The notes: generated by a model not told the origin, from the letters alone. A DNA stretch of 64,000 nucleotides from Gryllotalpicola ginsengisoli DSM 22003 (GCF_000419445.1 NZ_AULK01000006.1:32599-96598); one strand, 5' to 3'; shown: positions 27,176-36,953, counted from the first letter of the stretch. Numbers and translations: made by a program.

Positions 27176-28159
27176 ATGCCGTTCACCGACCTTCCCCTGG
27201 CCGAGCTTCAGACCTTCTCCCCCGCGGTGCGCGAGCCGGCCGACTTCGACGGGTTCTGGCGCGAGACCGTCGCCGAGGCACGGGCCGCCGCCGACCTGAG
27301 CGGCGCCGAGGCGGTGCGGGTTCCCGCCGAGACGCCGATCACCGAGTTGATCGTGGAAGACCTGACCTTCCCCGGCTTCAATGCCGAGCCGGTCAAAGGC
27401 TGGGTGATCCGCCCGAAGGGCCGTGACGGCGAGCGGCTGCCGACGGTGGTCGAGTTCAACGGCTACAACGGCGGCCGCGGCATCGCCGGCGAGCGCGTGG
27501 GCTGGGCACTCGCCGGGTACGTGCACGTGTTCATGGACACCCGCGGGCAGGGCTCCGGCTGGGGCACGGGCGGCGAGACACCTGACCCGCACGGCTCGGG
27601 ACCCGCTGTGGCCGGGTGGATGACCCGCGGCATCCTCGACCCGCGCGAGCACTACTACCGCCGCGTCTACACGGATGCGGCCCGGCTGCTCGACGCGGTC
27701 AAGCGCTGGGAGTTCGTCGATCCCGCGCGCCTCGCCGTCACCGGCGGCAGCCAGGGCGGCGGCATCGCGATCGCCGCGGCCGGCCTCGACCCGGAGGTCA
27801 AGGCTCTGATGCCCGACGTCGCGTTCCTGTGCGCGTGGGAGCACGGGGCATCGGTCGCCCTCAGCGACCCGTACCAGGAGCTGGTGCGCTACCTCGCCGC
27901 GCACCGGGAGCACGTCGAGACCGTGTGGAACACGGCCGCGTACTTCGACGGCGTCAACTTCGCCAAGCAGATCGCCGCGCCGGCGCTGTTCTCGGTGGCG
28001 CTGATGGACGACATCGTGCCGCCGTCGACCACTTTCGCCGCGTTCAACGCGCTCGCATCAGCGGATAAGCACATCGAGGTCTACCCCTACAACGGCCATG
28101 AGGGTGGGCAGACCTACCAGTGGCTGAAGCAGGTCGCGTTCCTGCGGCACCGCTTCTGA
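27176..28159 (+). CDS. CE7 acetyl xylan esterase / cephalosporin-C deacetylase
   Basis: 327 residues, the normal CE7 length. The nucleophile Ser lies in TGGSQGGGIA, the Asp in LMDDIVPPST and the His in YNGHEGGQTY. An oxyanion-related RGQG motif is at DTRGQGSGWG. No signal peptide is present, so it is cytoplasmic, as is usual for CE7 enzymes that deacetylate imported xylo-oligosaccharides. AAAGAGAGCC lies just upstream. Transcribed with the NAD-dependent epimerase gene that follows after 38 nt. Context supports hemicellulose deacetylation. Confidence 0.95.
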   Translation: MPFTDLPLAELQTFSPAVREPADFDGFWRETVAEARAAADLSGAEAVRVPAETPITELIVEDLTFPGFNAEPVKGWVIRPKGRDGERLPTVVEFNGYNGGRGIAGERVGWALAGYVHVFMDTRGQGSGWGTGGETPDPHGSGPAVAGWMTRGILDPREHYYRRVYTDAARLLDAVKRWEFVDPARLAVTGGSQGGGIAIAAAGLDPEVKALMPDVAFLCAWEHGASVALSDPYQELVRYLAAHREHVETVWNTAAYFDGVNFAKQIAAPALFSVALMDDIVPPSTTFAAFNALASADKHIEVYPYNGHEGGQTYQWLKQVAFLRHRF

Positions 28160-28197
28160 GCATCCGTCTCACTCATCGCCGACAAGGGAGGCACACC

Positions 28198-29178
28198 ATG
28201 CGCATCGTCGTGATCGGGGCGACCGGGCACGTCGGCGGCTACCTGGTGCCGCGACTCGTGAATGCGGGCCACGAGGTCGTCGCCCTCAGTCGTGGCGGAA
28301 CTCCGCGCTACCGGGACGACCCGGCCTGGCAGCGGGTGACGAGCGTGCAGGTCGATCGCGCCGCAGAGGAGGCGGCCGGCGCCTTCGGCTCTCGCGTCGC
28401 CGAGCTCGGCGCCGACGTCGTCATCGACATGATCTGCTTCACGCGCGAGTCGGCGGCACAGCTCGTCGACGCGATCCGCGGCCGGGTCGGCCTGCTCGTG
28501 ATGTGCAGCACCATCTGGGTGCACGGCACACTGACCGCGCTGCCCGCCGAGGAAGACGACGACCTGGCGCCGTGGGGCGAGTACGGCACCGGCAAGCTCG
28601 CGATCGAACGGATGCTGGCGCAGGAGTCCGCCGCACCCGGCGGCCTGCCCGCCCTCAGCCTGCGGCCAGGGCACATCAGCGGGCCCGGCTGGCCCGTGAT
28701 CAACCCCGCGGGCAACCTCGACCCGGCGGTGTGGCGGAAGCTCGCCCGCGGCGAGCGGCTGGTGCTGCCCGACTTCGGCCTCGGGCTGCTGCACCATGTG
28801 CACGCCGACGACGTGGCGCAGGCGTTCCAGCTGGCGGCCGAACTGAGCCCGGACCGCCGCCGCGAGCTCGCGGGCCGCAGTTACCACGTCACGTCGGAGC
28901 GGGCGTTGACGCTGCGGGGTTTCGCCGCCGCCGTGGCCGGCTGGTTCGGGCAGGAGCCGCAACTCGGCTTCGCCCCATGGGACGAGTTCGCCGCGTCGAC
29001 CACCCCGGAGTTCGCGCAGACCACCCTCGAGCACATCTCGCGCAGCCATGCGGTGTCGATCGAACGAGCCCGCGCGGAGCTCGGCTACCGGCCGGGCCAC
29101 ACCTCGCTCGAGGCGACCCGCGAGGCGCTCGCCTGGCTGATCGAGCACGGCCGCGTCGACGCCCCGCCGCTTCCGTGA
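28198..29178 (+). CDS. NAD(P)-dependent epimerase/dehydratase family protein
   Basis: 326 residues from an ATG at 28198 with AAGGGAGG upstream. The N-terminal Rossmann motif is VVIGATGHVGGYL. The usual catalytic YxxxK is present as YGTGKLAIE (Tyr-x-x-x-Lys) in the extended SDR position. The substrate domain contains LRPGHISGPGWPVINPAGN. Enzymes of this type act on sugar nucleotides, lactones or related compounds; the substrate here cannot be assigned. It follows the CE7 esterase in the same direction, so it may act on a hemicellulose-derived product. Confidence 0.85.
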   Translation: MRIVVIGATGHVGGYLVPRLVNAGHEVVALSRGGTPRYRDDPAWQRVTSVQVDRAAEEAAGAFGSRVAELGADVVIDMICFTRESAAQLVDAIRGRVGLLVMCSTIWVHGTLTALPAEEDDDLAPWGEYGTGKLAIERMLAQESAAPGGLPALSLRPGHISGPGWPVINPAGNLDPAVWRKLARGERLVLPDFGLGLLHHVHADDVAQAFQLAAELSPDRRRELAGRSYHVTSERALTLRGFAAAVAGWFGQEPQLGFAPWDEFAASTTPEFAQTTLEHISRSHAVSIERARAELGYRPGHTSLEATREALAWLIEHGRVDAPPLP

Positions 29179-29219
29179 GAGTCCGGCGACGCGGGCCCTC
29201 GGATGCCCGGCCAGGCGGA

Positions 29220-30737
29220 CTAGATTCCGGAGGCGAGCCTCCAGTAGGCCTGGTTCCAGCGCACCTCGTTCTCGACGTCGCGGGCGCGGGTGTGCTCATT
29301 GATGACGAACAGCTCGATGCCGACCATGCGGGCGAGGTCCTCGAACGCCTCGAGGCCCACGGCGGTCGACATCACCGTGTGGTGCGCGCCGCCGGCGGTG
29401 AGCCAGGCGGTCGCCGAGGTCTCGAAGTCGGGGCGCGGATGCCACACCGCACGGCCCACCGGAAGGTGCGGCAGCGGCGCACGGGGCTCGATCACGTCGA
29501 CCACGTTGGCGGTGAGGCGGAACCGGTCGCGCAGGTCGGCCAGCGACACCACCACGGCGGGGCCGGGGTCGGCCGTGAAGACGAGGCGCACCGGGTCGTC
29601 CTTGCCGCCGATGCCGAGCGGGTGGATCTCGAGGCTCGGCTTCGCCGAGGTCAGCGCGGGCGAGACCTCGAGCATGTGTGCCCCGAGGATCGCCTCCTTC
29701 CCCTCGACGAGGTCGTAGGTGTAGTCCTCCATCAGGCTCGCCCCGCCCGGCAGCCCCGCGCCCATGGCGTTCGCGGCGCGCACCAGCACCGCGGTCTTCC
29801 AGTCGCCCTCGGCGCCGAAGCCGTAGCCGTCGGCCATCAGCCGCTGCACCGCCAGGCCCGGCAGCTGTTTGAGGCCGCCGAGGTCTTCGAAGGTGTCGGT
29901 GAAGGCGCCGAAGCCGCCCTGCTCGAGGAACGCCCGCAGGCCGACCTCGATCGCGGCGCCGTCTCGCAGCGATTGGTGGCGCTCGCCGCCGGGCCGCAGC
30001 TCGGGCACCACGTCGTAGCGCTCCAGGTACTCGTCGACGAGCTCCGAGACCTGCGCATCCGTCGCCTGGTCGACCAGGGCGACCAGCTCGTTCACCGCCC
30101 AGGTGTTCACCTCGACGCCCAACTTGGCCTGCGCCTCGGTCTTGTCGCCCTCGGTGACGGCGACCTGCCGCATGTTGTCGCCGAAGCGCGCCACCTTGAG
30201 CGTCGCGAGCGCGTGCCGGCCGACCGCGGCGCGCACCCACGTGCCCACCCGCTGCTGCACGCGCGGGTTGGTCACGTGGCCGACGACCGTCTTGCGACGG
30301 ATGCCGAGGCGGGTGAGCGCGTAGCCGAATTCCCGGTCGCCGTGGGCCGCCTGGTTGAGGTTCATGAAGTCGAAGTCGATCTCGCCGTAGGGCAGTTCCA
30401 CGTTCGCCTGCGTGTGCAGGTGCAGCAGCGGCTTGGCGAGCTCCTGCAGGCCGGCGATCCACATCTTCGCCGGGCTGAAGGTGTGCATCCAGGTGATCAC
30501 GCCGATCACCCGGTCGTCGGAGTTGGCGTCGAGCACCGCGCGGCGGATCGCCTCGGCGTCGGTGAGCACGGGCTTCCAGACGATCCTCACCGGCACGGCG
30601 TCGGCCGCGTCGAGCGTGGAGACGAGGCGCTGGGACTGCTCGGCGACCTGCCGCAGCGTCTCCTCGCCGTACAGGCCCTGGCTGCCGGTGAAGAACCAGA
30701 TCTCGAACTCGGAGTAGTCGGTGAAGGGGGTCGTCAT
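29220..30737 (-). CDS. araA: L-arabinose isomerase
   Basis: 505 residues from an ATG that overlaps the araD stop. The N-terminus [18 protein letters not shown] is diagnostic. Metal ligands fit [19 protein letters not shown] (Glu), [11 protein letters not shown] (His) and GGAHHTV (His). It converts L-arabinose to L-ribulose. It is the last gene of araB-araD-araA on the minus strand. All three are linked by 4-nt ATGA overlaps, so they form one operon. Nothing terminator-like was seen after the stop. Confidence 0.98.
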   Translation of the reverse strand: MTTPFTDYSEFEIWFFTGSQGLYGEETLRQVAEQSQRLVSTLDAADAVPVRIVWKPVLTDAEAIRRAVLDANSDDRVIGVITWMHTFSPAKMWIAGLQELAKPLLHLHTQANVELPYGEIDFDFMNLNQAAHGDREFGYALTRLGIRRKTVVGHVTNPRVQQRVGTWVRAAVGRHALATLKVARFGDNMRQVAVTEGDKTEAQAKLGVEVNTWAVNELVALVDQATDAQVSELVDEYLERYDVVPELRPGGERHQSLRDGAAIEVGLRAFLEQGGFGAFTDTFEDLGGLKQLPGLAVQRLMADGYGFGAEGDWKTAVLVRAANAMGAGLPGGASLMEDYTYDLVEGKEAILGAHMLEVSPALTSAKPSLEIHPLGIGGKDDPVRLVFTADPGPAVVVSLADLRDRFRLTANVVDVIEPRAPLPHLPVGRAVWHPRPDFETSATAWLTAGGAHHTVMSTAVGLEAFEDLARMVGIELFVINEHTRARDVENEVRWNQAYWRLASGI

Positions 30738-31423
30738 TTGTCTGCCTGCTTCTGTCCGTAGACGTTCTGATAGCGGTCGAAGAGCGCGTCGATCTTGTCG
30801 GCGGCGATGGGAAGGGGCTCGCCCAGCTGGCGCGAGATGTGCACGGTGCGGGCGACGTCTTCGGCCATGACGGCGGCCTTGACGGCGTCGCGCGCGTCCT
30901 TTCCGATGGTGAAGACGCCGTGGTTCTGCATCAGCACCGCCCGGGAGCGATGGCCGGAGAGCGTGGCGACGATGCCGCGGCCGATGGAGTCGTCGCCGAT
31001 GATCGCGAACGGCCCGACCGGGATCTCGCCGCCGAACTCGTCGGCCATCGCCGTCAGCACGCACGGGATCGCCTCGCCGCGCGCCGCCCACGCGGTCGCG
31101 TAGGTGGAGTGGGTGTGCACCACCCCGCCCACCTCCGGCATGTTGCGGTACACGTAGGCGTGTGCCGCGGTGTCGCTCGACGGAGCGCGCTCCGAGCCGG
31201 GGGTGCCGGGCACGACGCGGCCGTCGAGGTCGCACAGGATCATGTTGTCGGGTGCGAGCTCGTCGTAGGAGACGCCGCTCGGCTTGATGACGAACAGCTC
31301 CTCCCCCGGCACGCGGCCCGACACGTTGCCGCCCGTCCACACGACGAGCCCGTATCGCACGAGCTCCGCATGCAGCGACGCCACCTGTTCGCGGATGGCC
31401 CGGATCGTCTCATCCGTCGTCAT
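30734..31423 (-). CDS. araD: L-ribulose-5-phosphate 4-epimerase
   Basis: 229 residues, class II aldolase fold. Metal-binding His residues lie in [14 protein letters not shown] and in [12 protein letters not shown]. The N-terminal [13 protein letters not shown] and IKPSGV match the AraD signature. It converts L-ribulose 5-phosphate to D-xylulose 5-phosphate, which feeds the pentose phosphate pathway or the phosphoketolase encoded at 11143-13584. It sits between araB and araA with 4-nt overlaps on both sides. Confidence 0.97.
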   Translation of the reverse strand: MTTDETIRAIREQVASLHAELVRYGLVVWTGGNVSGRVPGEELFVIKPSGVSYDELAPDNMILCDLDGRVVPGTPGSERAPSSDTAAHAYVYRNMPEVGGVVHTHSTYATAWAARGEAIPCVLTAMADEFGGEIPVGPFAIIGDDSIGRGIVATLSGHRSRAVLMQNHGVFTIGKDARDAVKAAVMAEDVARTVHISRQLGEPLPIAADKIDALFDRYQNVYGQKQADK

Positions 31424-33033
31424 GCCTGTCCTTTCTCTGAGGTCTGGAGCGCGCCCGCCGCGGCGCGCTCGATGTCGAGGCCCGCGGTGAAGCGCTCGAG
31501 GAACGCCGTGAAGCCCGCGACGTCGGCGGGGTCCGGGTCGACGACGCTCTGCGCGTCGCCCCGGAAGACGCGGGCGCCGAGGAACTCGGCGAGGCTCTGC
31601 TCGGGCGCGGCCTCGAGGTAGGCGGCCAGCAGCGCCATGCCCCAGGAGCCGCCTTCGCCGGCGGTGCGCTCCACGGCGACGGGCACCTCGAGCGCGGCGG
31701 CGAGCAGGCGCTGCGCCACGCCGGCGGTGCGGAAGATGCCGCCGTGGCCGACGAGCCGGTCGACGCGCACGCCTTCGCCGTCGAGCACGCGCATGCCGAG
31801 CGCCAGGGTCGCGAACACCGCGTAGAGCTGCGTGCGCATCAGGTTGGCGAGGGTGAAGCTGCTGTCGGGGGTGCGCACGACGAGCGGCCGACCCTCTTCG
31901 AGCCCGGCGACCGGTTCGCCGGAGAGGTAGTTGTAGGCGAGCAGCCCGCCGCCGTCGGCGTCGCCCGCGAGCGCCTCGTCGAGCAGCGCGCGGTAGACCG
32001 TGTCGCCGTCGGCGCCCGCGCCGATCGTCTCCGCGAAGCGCGTGAACACGCCCGCCCAGGCGGCCAGCTCGCTGGCGCCGTTGTTGCAGTGCACCATCGC
32101 CACCGGATCGCCGGCCGGCGTGGTGACGACGTCGATCTCGGGGTGGATCGCGGCGAGCGGCTGCTCGAGCACGACCATCGCGAACACGCTCGTACCGACG
32201 CTGACGTTGCCGGTGCGCGGCGCGACCGCGTTCGTGGCGACCATGCCGGTGCCGGCGTCGCCCTCGGGCGGGCAGAACGGGATGCCCGGTCGCAGCTCAC
32301 CGCGCGGGTCGAGCAGCGCCGCGCCCTCGGCGGTGAGTTCTCCCGCCTGGGCGCCCGCGGGCAGCACCTCGGGCAGCAGGCCGCGCAGCGAGAGCCCGGG
32401 CGCCCGCCGGCCGACGAGCCGCTCGGCCGTCTCGAGCTTGCCCTGGTCGTAGTCGCCGGTGGCGGGGTCGATGGGGAACATGCCGGACGCGTCGCCGACG
32501 CCGGCGACGAAGCGACCGGTGAGCCGGCGGTGCACATGCACGGCGAGCGTCTCCAGCGAGGCGAGGCGCTGCACGTGCTCCTCGCCGTCGAGCACCGCCT
32601 GGTAGAGATGCGCGATCGACCAGCGCAGCGGCACGTTGAAACCGAGCGCCTCGGTCAGCTCCGCCGCCGCAGGGCCGGTCGAGGTGTTGCGCCAGGTGCG
32701 GAACGGCACGAGCAGTTCGCCGCGCTCGTCGAAGGCGAGGTAGCCGTGCATCATCGCCGACACCCCGATGGCGCGGAACGAGGCGGGCCGCACCCCGTGC
32801 TCCCGCTCGGCGTTCGCCGCGAGGTCGGCGTAGCAGGCCTGCAGCCCCGACCACACGGCCTTGAGCGGGTAGGTCCAGCGCCCGTCGACGTACTCGTTCT
32901 GCCACTCGTGGCTGCCGTCGGCGAGCGGGGTGAAATCGGGCCCGATCAGGCTCGCCTTGATGCGTGTGGATCCCAGTTCGATGCCCAGCACCGCCTGGCC
33001 GCTCGCGATCACCTCGGCCGCTTCAGTCGCCAT
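31420..33033 (-). CDS. araB: L-ribulokinase, FGGY family
   Basis: 537 residues. FGGY-kinase elements: N-terminal phosphate loop LGIELGSTRIKASLIG, ISAM-like segment GVSAMMHGYLAF, MFPIDPATGDYD, the ATP loop GTGMVATNAVAPRTGNVSVGTS and GHGGIFRTAGVAQRLL. It phosphorylates L-ribulose. Sequence style is closer to the xylulokinase-like AraB of Gram-positive bacteria than to E. coli AraB, so assignment relies partly on being first in araB-araD-araA. A perfect palindromic operator (33057-33070) lies 24 nt upstream of the start, beside a LacI-type regulator gene. Confidence 0.93.
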   Translation of the reverse strand: MATEAAEVIASGQAVLGIELGSTRIKASLIGPDFTPLADGSHEWQNEYVDGRWTYPLKAVWSGLQACYADLAANAEREHGVRPASFRAIGVSAMMHGYLAFDERGELLVPFRTWRNTSTGPAAAELTEALGFNVPLRWSIAHLYQAVLDGEEHVQRLASLETLAVHVHRRLTGRFVAGVGDASGMFPIDPATGDYDQGKLETAERLVGRRAPGLSLRGLLPEVLPAGAQAGELTAEGAALLDPRGELRPGIPFCPPEGDAGTGMVATNAVAPRTGNVSVGTSVFAMVVLEQPLAAIHPEIDVVTTPAGDPVAMVHCNNGASELAAWAGVFTRFAETIGAGADGDTVYRALLDEALAGDADGGGLLAYNYLSGEPVAGLEEGRPLVVRTPDSSFTLANLMRTQLYAVFATLALGMRVLDGEGVRVDRLVGHGGIFRTAGVAQRLLAAALEVPVAVERTAGEGGSWGMALLAAYLEAAPEQSLAEFLGARVFRGDAQSVVDPDPADVAGFTAFLERFTAGLDIERAAAGALQTSEKGQA

Positions 33034-33056
33034 CGACTGCTCTCCCTCGCTCGCTT

Positions 33057-33070
33057 TGTTACCGGTAACA
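33057..33070. promoter_or_regulatory. LacI-type operator before araBDA
   Basis: Perfect 14-bp palindrome TGTTACCGGTAACA with a central CpG, the form typical of LacI-family operators. It lies between the LacI regulator gene (33106-34125) and araB, 24 nt from the araB start. The regulator next door is the likely binder, with L-arabinose or a metabolite as inducer (inferred). Confidence 0.75.
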
Positions 33071-33105
33071 GCGTAGTGGCCCGCCGCCGCGGCGCAAATC
33101 CCGGG

Positions 33106-34125
33106 TTATCGGATGCCGCGCGTCGACGCCCTCACGATCAGCTGCGGCGCAGGCGCCGGTCCGGGCTGCGCCGCCACACCCAACCGCGCGAGCAGGGTGG
33201 CGATCGCCCGCCGCCCGAGGTCGGGGAAGTCCTGCCGCAGGGTGGTCAGCGCCGGCGCGTAGTGCACGGCCTCGGGCACGTCGTCGAAGCCGACCACGCT
33301 GAGCTCCTCGGGCACGGCGATACCCGCCTCGCGTGCGGCGTGCAGCAGCCCGAGCGCCATCTGGTCGTTCGCGCAGAAGACGGCGGTGAACCCGCCGCCG
33401 GCGAGCATGCGTTTGCCGGCGGCGTAGCCGGAGTCGGGCGTCCAATCCCCCGCCTCCACGCGCACGGGTTCGAGGCCGGCCCGGGCGAGCTCCGCGGCGA
33501 AGCCCTGCGCCCGCGCCTCCGCCTCGAGCCAGCCGGACGGCCCCGCCAGGTGTGCGATCGCCGTGTGACCGAGGTCGAGCAGGTGCCGCGCGGCGCTCCG
33601 GCCCCCGGCGGCCTGGTCGGCGGAGACGGACTCGGCGCCGCGGGCGGCGTGCATCGCGACGAAGGGGACGCCGGGTGCGGCATCCGTCATCACCTCGCCC
33701 GCCCGCGCGCCCGGCCCGACCACGATGATGCCCACGGCCCCCTGGTCGAGCAGGTGCTCCACGGCGGCGACGGCGTCCTCACGCCCGCCGTCGCCCACCG
33801 CGATCATCACCGAATACCCCTGCGAGCGCGCCGCGTCCTCGATGGCCGCGATCGTCGAGGCCGGCCCGTAGAGCCGCCCGCCGCTCGCCTCGAGCACGCC
33901 GATCACCCGCGAACTGCCGTGCGCGAGCGCCCGCGCGGTGCGGCTCGGGCGGAAATTGAGGCGCGAGATGGCCGCCTCCACCCGTTCTCGGGTGGCCGGG
34001 CTCACGTTCGGGTGCTGGTTGAGCACGCGCGACACCGTCATGTGCGAGACCCCGGCGATCCGCGCCACGTCACGGATGCTCGCGCCGGCGCGCCCCGGCT
34101 GCATCTGCTCCTCGGCCGGCGGCAT
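33106..34125 (-). CDS. LacI-family repressor, likely of arabinose genes
   Basis: 339 residues from an ATG at 34125; a second ATG at 34104, better spaced from GAGGAG, would shorten it by 7. The helix-turn-helix SIRDVARIAGVSHMTVSRVLN (about residues 17-37) is followed by the hinge helix (TARALAHGSSRVIGV) and a periplasmic-binding-like ligand domain (FCANDQMALGLLHAA, VVGFDDVPEAVHY). It is placed between araBDA and the GH51 arabinofuranosidase, all on the minus strand. The operator TGTTACCGGTAACA just downstream suggests control of araBDA. Confidence 0.93.
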   Translation of the reverse strand: MPPAEEQMQPGRAGASIRDVARIAGVSHMTVSRVLNQHPNVSPATRERVEAAISRLNFRPSRTARALAHGSSRVIGVLEASGGRLYGPASTIAAIEDAARSQGYSVMIAVGDGGREDAVAAVEHLLDQGAVGIIVVGPGARAGEVMTDAAPGVPFVAMHAARGAESVSADQAAGGRSAARHLLDLGHTAIAHLAGPSGWLEAEARAQGFAAELARAGLEPVRVEAGDWTPDSGYAAGKRMLAGGGFTAVFCANDQMALGLLHAAREAGIAVPEELSVVGFDDVPEAVHYAPALTTLRQDFPDLGRRAIATLLARLGVAAQPGPAPAPQLIVRASTRGIR

Positions 34126-34145
34126 GCCCCCATTATCCCGGGGGC

Positions 34146-35687
34146 TCAGGACTCGGTGACGGCGAGCTCGACGAACGCCCAGGAGAGGGCCGGCAGCACG
34201 AGGCGCACCTGACCGGACTCGTCGATGTGCACGTTCTCGAGCCGCCTCATGCCGACCGCGTCCTGCGACTCGAGGGTGTTGGCCGTGAAGCGGTCGCCGC
34301 CCTCGGGCACCGTGAGCACCTCGGCGCGCGTGACGGAGCCCGCCGCGAGACCGCGCAGGGCGAAGGTCACGTCGGCCTCCTCGTCGAGTCCGCGGTTGGC
34401 GAGGAACAGCACGAGGCGCCCGCGGTCGGCGTCGTAGGTCGAGCTCGCGTCGACGAACTCGGCGTCGCCGTATTCCTTCGACTCGAACTTGTCGCCGACG
34501 GCGGCCACCCGCAGGATCTCGCCGCTGGCGAGCTCGGCCATGCGGGCGAACGGCCAGTAGATGGTCTGCCGCCAGGCGGGGCCGCCCTCCTCGCTGCGGA
34601 TAGGGGCGATCACGTTGACGAGCTGGGCCTGGTTGGCGATCGTCACCCGATCGCCGTGGCGCAGCAGCGAGTTCAGGTAGGTGCCGACGACCACGGCATC
34701 CGTCACGTTGTAGGTGTCTTCGATCAGCCTCGGGTGCTCGCGCCACGGCTGCTGCTCGACGACGTGCGGCTGGTCCTCGGTCTCGAGCCCGCGCTGGTAC
34801 CAGACGTTCCACTCGTCGAAGGAGAGGTTGATCGTCTTGGAGGTCTGGCGCTTGGCCTTCACCGCGTCGACGGTCGCGATGACCGACTCGATGAAGTAAT
34901 CCATGTCGTTGGCGCTCGCGAGGAAGGACAGCGCATCGCCGTCGTGCTCCTGGTAGTAGGCGTGCAGCGAGACGTAGTCGACCTCGTCGTAGGCGTGGGA
35001 GAGCACGGTGTACTCCCACTGCCCGAAGGTCGGCATGTGCGCGCCCGAGGAGCCCACGGCGACGAGCTCGATGGTCGGGTCGACGAGCTTCATCGCCTTG
35101 CCGGCCTCCTGGGCGAGGCGGCCGTACTCGTCGGGGGTCTTGTGCCCGATCTGCCAGGGGCCGTCGAGCTCGTTGCCGAGGTTCCACACCTTGATGCCGA
35201 ACGGCTCCTTCGCGCCGTTGGCGATGCGCAGGTCGGACCAGGCCGTGCCGCCCGGGTGGTTCGCGTACTCGACGAGCGCGCGGGCCTCGTCGACGCCGCG
35301 GGTGCCGAGGTTGATCGCCTCCATGATCTCGACGCCCGCTTTCTTGGCCCAGCCGGCGAACTCGTGCAGGCCGAAGGCGTTGGTCTCGATGGTGTGCCAG
35401 GCGCCGTCGAGGCGGCGGGGCCGCTGCTCGACCGGGCCGACGCCGTCCTCCCAGCGGTAGCCGGAGACGAAGTTGCCGCCCGGGTAGCGCACGATCGAGA
35501 CGCCCAGCTCCCGGGTGAGCTCGAGCACGTCGGTGCGGTATCCGTTCTCGTCAGCCGTCGCGTGGCCGGGCTCGAAGATGCCGGTGTAGACACAACGGCC
35601 CATGTGCTCGACGAAGGAACCGAAGAGGCGGCGCGGGACGGGCGCGATCGTGAAGTCGCGATCAACCGTGATGCGCGCTGAGGTCAT
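34146..35687 (-). CDS. GH51 alpha-L-arabinofuranosidase
   Basis: 513 residues from an ATG at 35687 with AAAGGAGC upstream. The frame opens earlier (35750), but that part overlaps an operator. The acid/base is Glu173 in WNLGNELDG and the nucleophile is Glu292 in SFDEWNVWY, with the N-terminal GSFVEHMGRCVYTGI and RYPGGNFVSGYRW typical of GH51. No signal peptide, so it acts in the cytoplasm, removing arabinose from imported arabino- or arabinoxylo-oligosaccharides. It feeds the araBDA operon next door. A palindromic operator lies 37 nt upstream of the start. Confidence 0.96.
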   Translation of the reverse strand: MTSARITVDRDFTIAPVPRRLFGSFVEHMGRCVYTGIFEPGHATADENGYRTDVLELTRELGVSIVRYPGGNFVSGYRWEDGVGPVEQRPRRLDGAWHTIETNAFGLHEFAGWAKKAGVEIMEAINLGTRGVDEARALVEYANHPGGTAWSDLRIANGAKEPFGIKVWNLGNELDGPWQIGHKTPDEYGRLAQEAGKAMKLVDPTIELVAVGSSGAHMPTFGQWEYTVLSHAYDEVDYVSLHAYYQEHDGDALSFLASANDMDYFIESVIATVDAVKAKRQTSKTINLSFDEWNVWYQRGLETEDQPHVVEQQPWREHPRLIEDTYNVTDAVVVGTYLNSLLRHGDRVTIANQAQLVNVIAPIRSEEGGPAWRQTIYWPFARMAELASGEILRVAAVGDKFESKEYGDAEFVDASSTYDADRGRLVLFLANRGLDEEADVTFALRGLAAGSVTRAEVLTVPEGGDRFTANTLESQDAVGMRRLENVHIDESGQVRLVLPALSWAFVELAVTES

Positions 35688-35723
35688 GGGGCGCTCCTTT
35701 GCGACGGATGGGTTCCCCGCAAG

Positions 35724-35741
35724 CGTTACATCGTTGTAACG
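35724..35741. promoter_or_regulatory. LacI-type operator before the GH51 gene
   Basis: Inverted repeat CGTTACA-TCGT-TGTAACG, 37 nt upstream of the arabinofuranosidase start and 37 nt beyond the stop of the second LacI gene. Its reverse carries AACGATGTAA, a 10-mer found again at 36889-36898 upstream of the divergent ABC importer. The two sites therefore may bind the same LacI protein. Confidence 0.65.
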
Positions 35742-35777
35742 GTGGCGCAAGTCCCCCGTCGCGCCGACCGCGCCGGC

Positions 35778-36791
35778 TCAGCCGCGCACCGCCACGCTCT
35801 CGCGGTGCACGATCTCGCACGGCACCACGGTGACGGTCTCGGGCGCGGCCCGGTCGGCGATGCGCCGCTCGAGGGCGGTGAGGGCGGCATCGGCGATGGC
35901 GCGCTTGTCGATGCGCATGGTCGTCAGCGGCGGGATCGAGAACGACGCCTCGGCGATGTCGTCGAAGCCGACGACCGACACCTCGGCGGGCACACGGATG
36001 CCTCGGGCCGCCAGCACGTGCAACACGCCGAGCGCCATGGAGTCGGTGAAGCAGAACACCGCGTCGGGCAGCGCCTCTCTGCGGTCGAGGAACGCGGCGA
36101 ACTCGGCCGCGGCGGCCGCGGGGGTCCACTCGTCGACGACGAGCTGCAGAGCCGGGTCGACCGGAAGGCCGGCCGCCTCGAGCGCGTCGTGATAGCCGTC
36201 CTCGCGCAGCATGCTCGTGGCCGAGCGGAAACGCTCGTCCGAGGCGCCGACGATGGCGATCCGGCGGTGGCCGGTGGCGATCAGGTGCCCCGTCATCGCC
36301 CGCCCGGCACCGCGGCTGTCGATGTGCACCTGGTCGACGCCGCGCGGCTCTACCTCGCCGATCACGACCGTCGGCGGCAGGTCGGTCGCGCCGGCGACGG
36401 CACTGCTGTCGAGCAGCACGGGGTTCAGCACGAGCCCGTCGACGAGGTGGGTGCGGGCACGGGAGAGCAGCTCGGCCTCGCGCTGGGGGTCGTGGCCGCT
36501 CTGCTCGATCTGCACCGCCCAGCCGCGGTCGTGCGCGAGCTCGACGAACCAGCGCGCGAGCTCGGCCGAATACGCCGTGCCGAGGTCGGGCAGGGCGAGC
36601 GCGATGTTGCCCGAGCGGCCGTTGCGCAGCCCGCGCGCCGACAGGTTGGGGACGTAGTCGAGCTCGGCGAGCGCCGCCTCGACCCGGCGCCGGGTCTCGG
36701 GGCGCACGGGCACGCCGCCGTTGACCACGTTCGAGACGGTCTTGGGTGACACCCCGGCGAGGATGGCCACGTCCCGCACCGTTGCACGCAT
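35778..36791 (-). CDS. LacI-family repressor beside the arabino-oligosaccharide importer
   Basis: 337 residues from an ATG at 36791. The helix-turn-helix TVRDVAILAGVSPKTVSNVVNGG starts at residue 4, followed by the hinge LSARGLRNGRSGNIAL and a ligand domain (FCFTDSMALGVLHVL, VVGFDDIAEASF). It is divergent from the CUT1 importer at 36954 and upstream of the GH51 gene in the same direction. Shared operator half-sites on both sides (35724-35741 and 36889-36898) suggest that it controls importer, glycosidase and itself. Confidence 0.93.
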   Translation of the reverse strand: MRATVRDVAILAGVSPKTVSNVVNGGVPVRPETRRRVEAALAELDYVPNLSARGLRNGRSGNIALALPDLGTAYSAELARWFVELAHDRGWAVQIEQSGHDPQREAELLSRARTHLVDGLVLNPVLLDSSAVAGATDLPPTVVIGEVEPRGVDQVHIDSRGAGRAMTGHLIATGHRRIAIVGASDERFRSATSMLREDGYHDALEAAGLPVDPALQLVVDEWTPAAAAAEFAAFLDRREALPDAVFCFTDSMALGVLHVLAARGIRVPAEVSVVGFDDIAEASFSIPPLTTMRIDKRAIADAALTALERRIADRAAPETVTVVPCEIVHRESVAVRG

Positions 36792-36880
36792 CGTGCGCAG
36801 AGCATATCGCCGCGCGCATCCGTCACGCCGCCGGCTGTGGAAAGCGGGCGCAGAACACGTCGCGCGAGGGGTGTTGCGAA

Positions 36881-36899
36881 ACGATTCCAACGATGTAAA
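36881..36899. promoter_or_regulatory. Putative operator before the CUT1 importer
   Basis: ACGATTCCAACGATGTAAA, 55 nt upstream of the solute-binding protein start. It includes the 10-mer AACGATGTAA (36889-36898) shared with the operator at 35724-35741, in reverse orientation. The other half is degenerate, so it is a weaker palindrome. Position between divergent LacI and importer genes supports regulation of both. Confidence 0.45.
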
Positions 36900-36953
36900 G
36901 TGCGGCAGCAGGTGGCGCGAAGAGGCGCCGCGCGCACGACGAGGAGGTCGACC

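Noticed and set aside
33034-35187. 693-residue minus-strand frame joining the LacI gene to an upstream region
   Set aside because: The part before 34125 overlaps the GH51 coding region in another frame and is Arg-rich; the LacI helix-turn-helix starts soon after the ATG at 34125.
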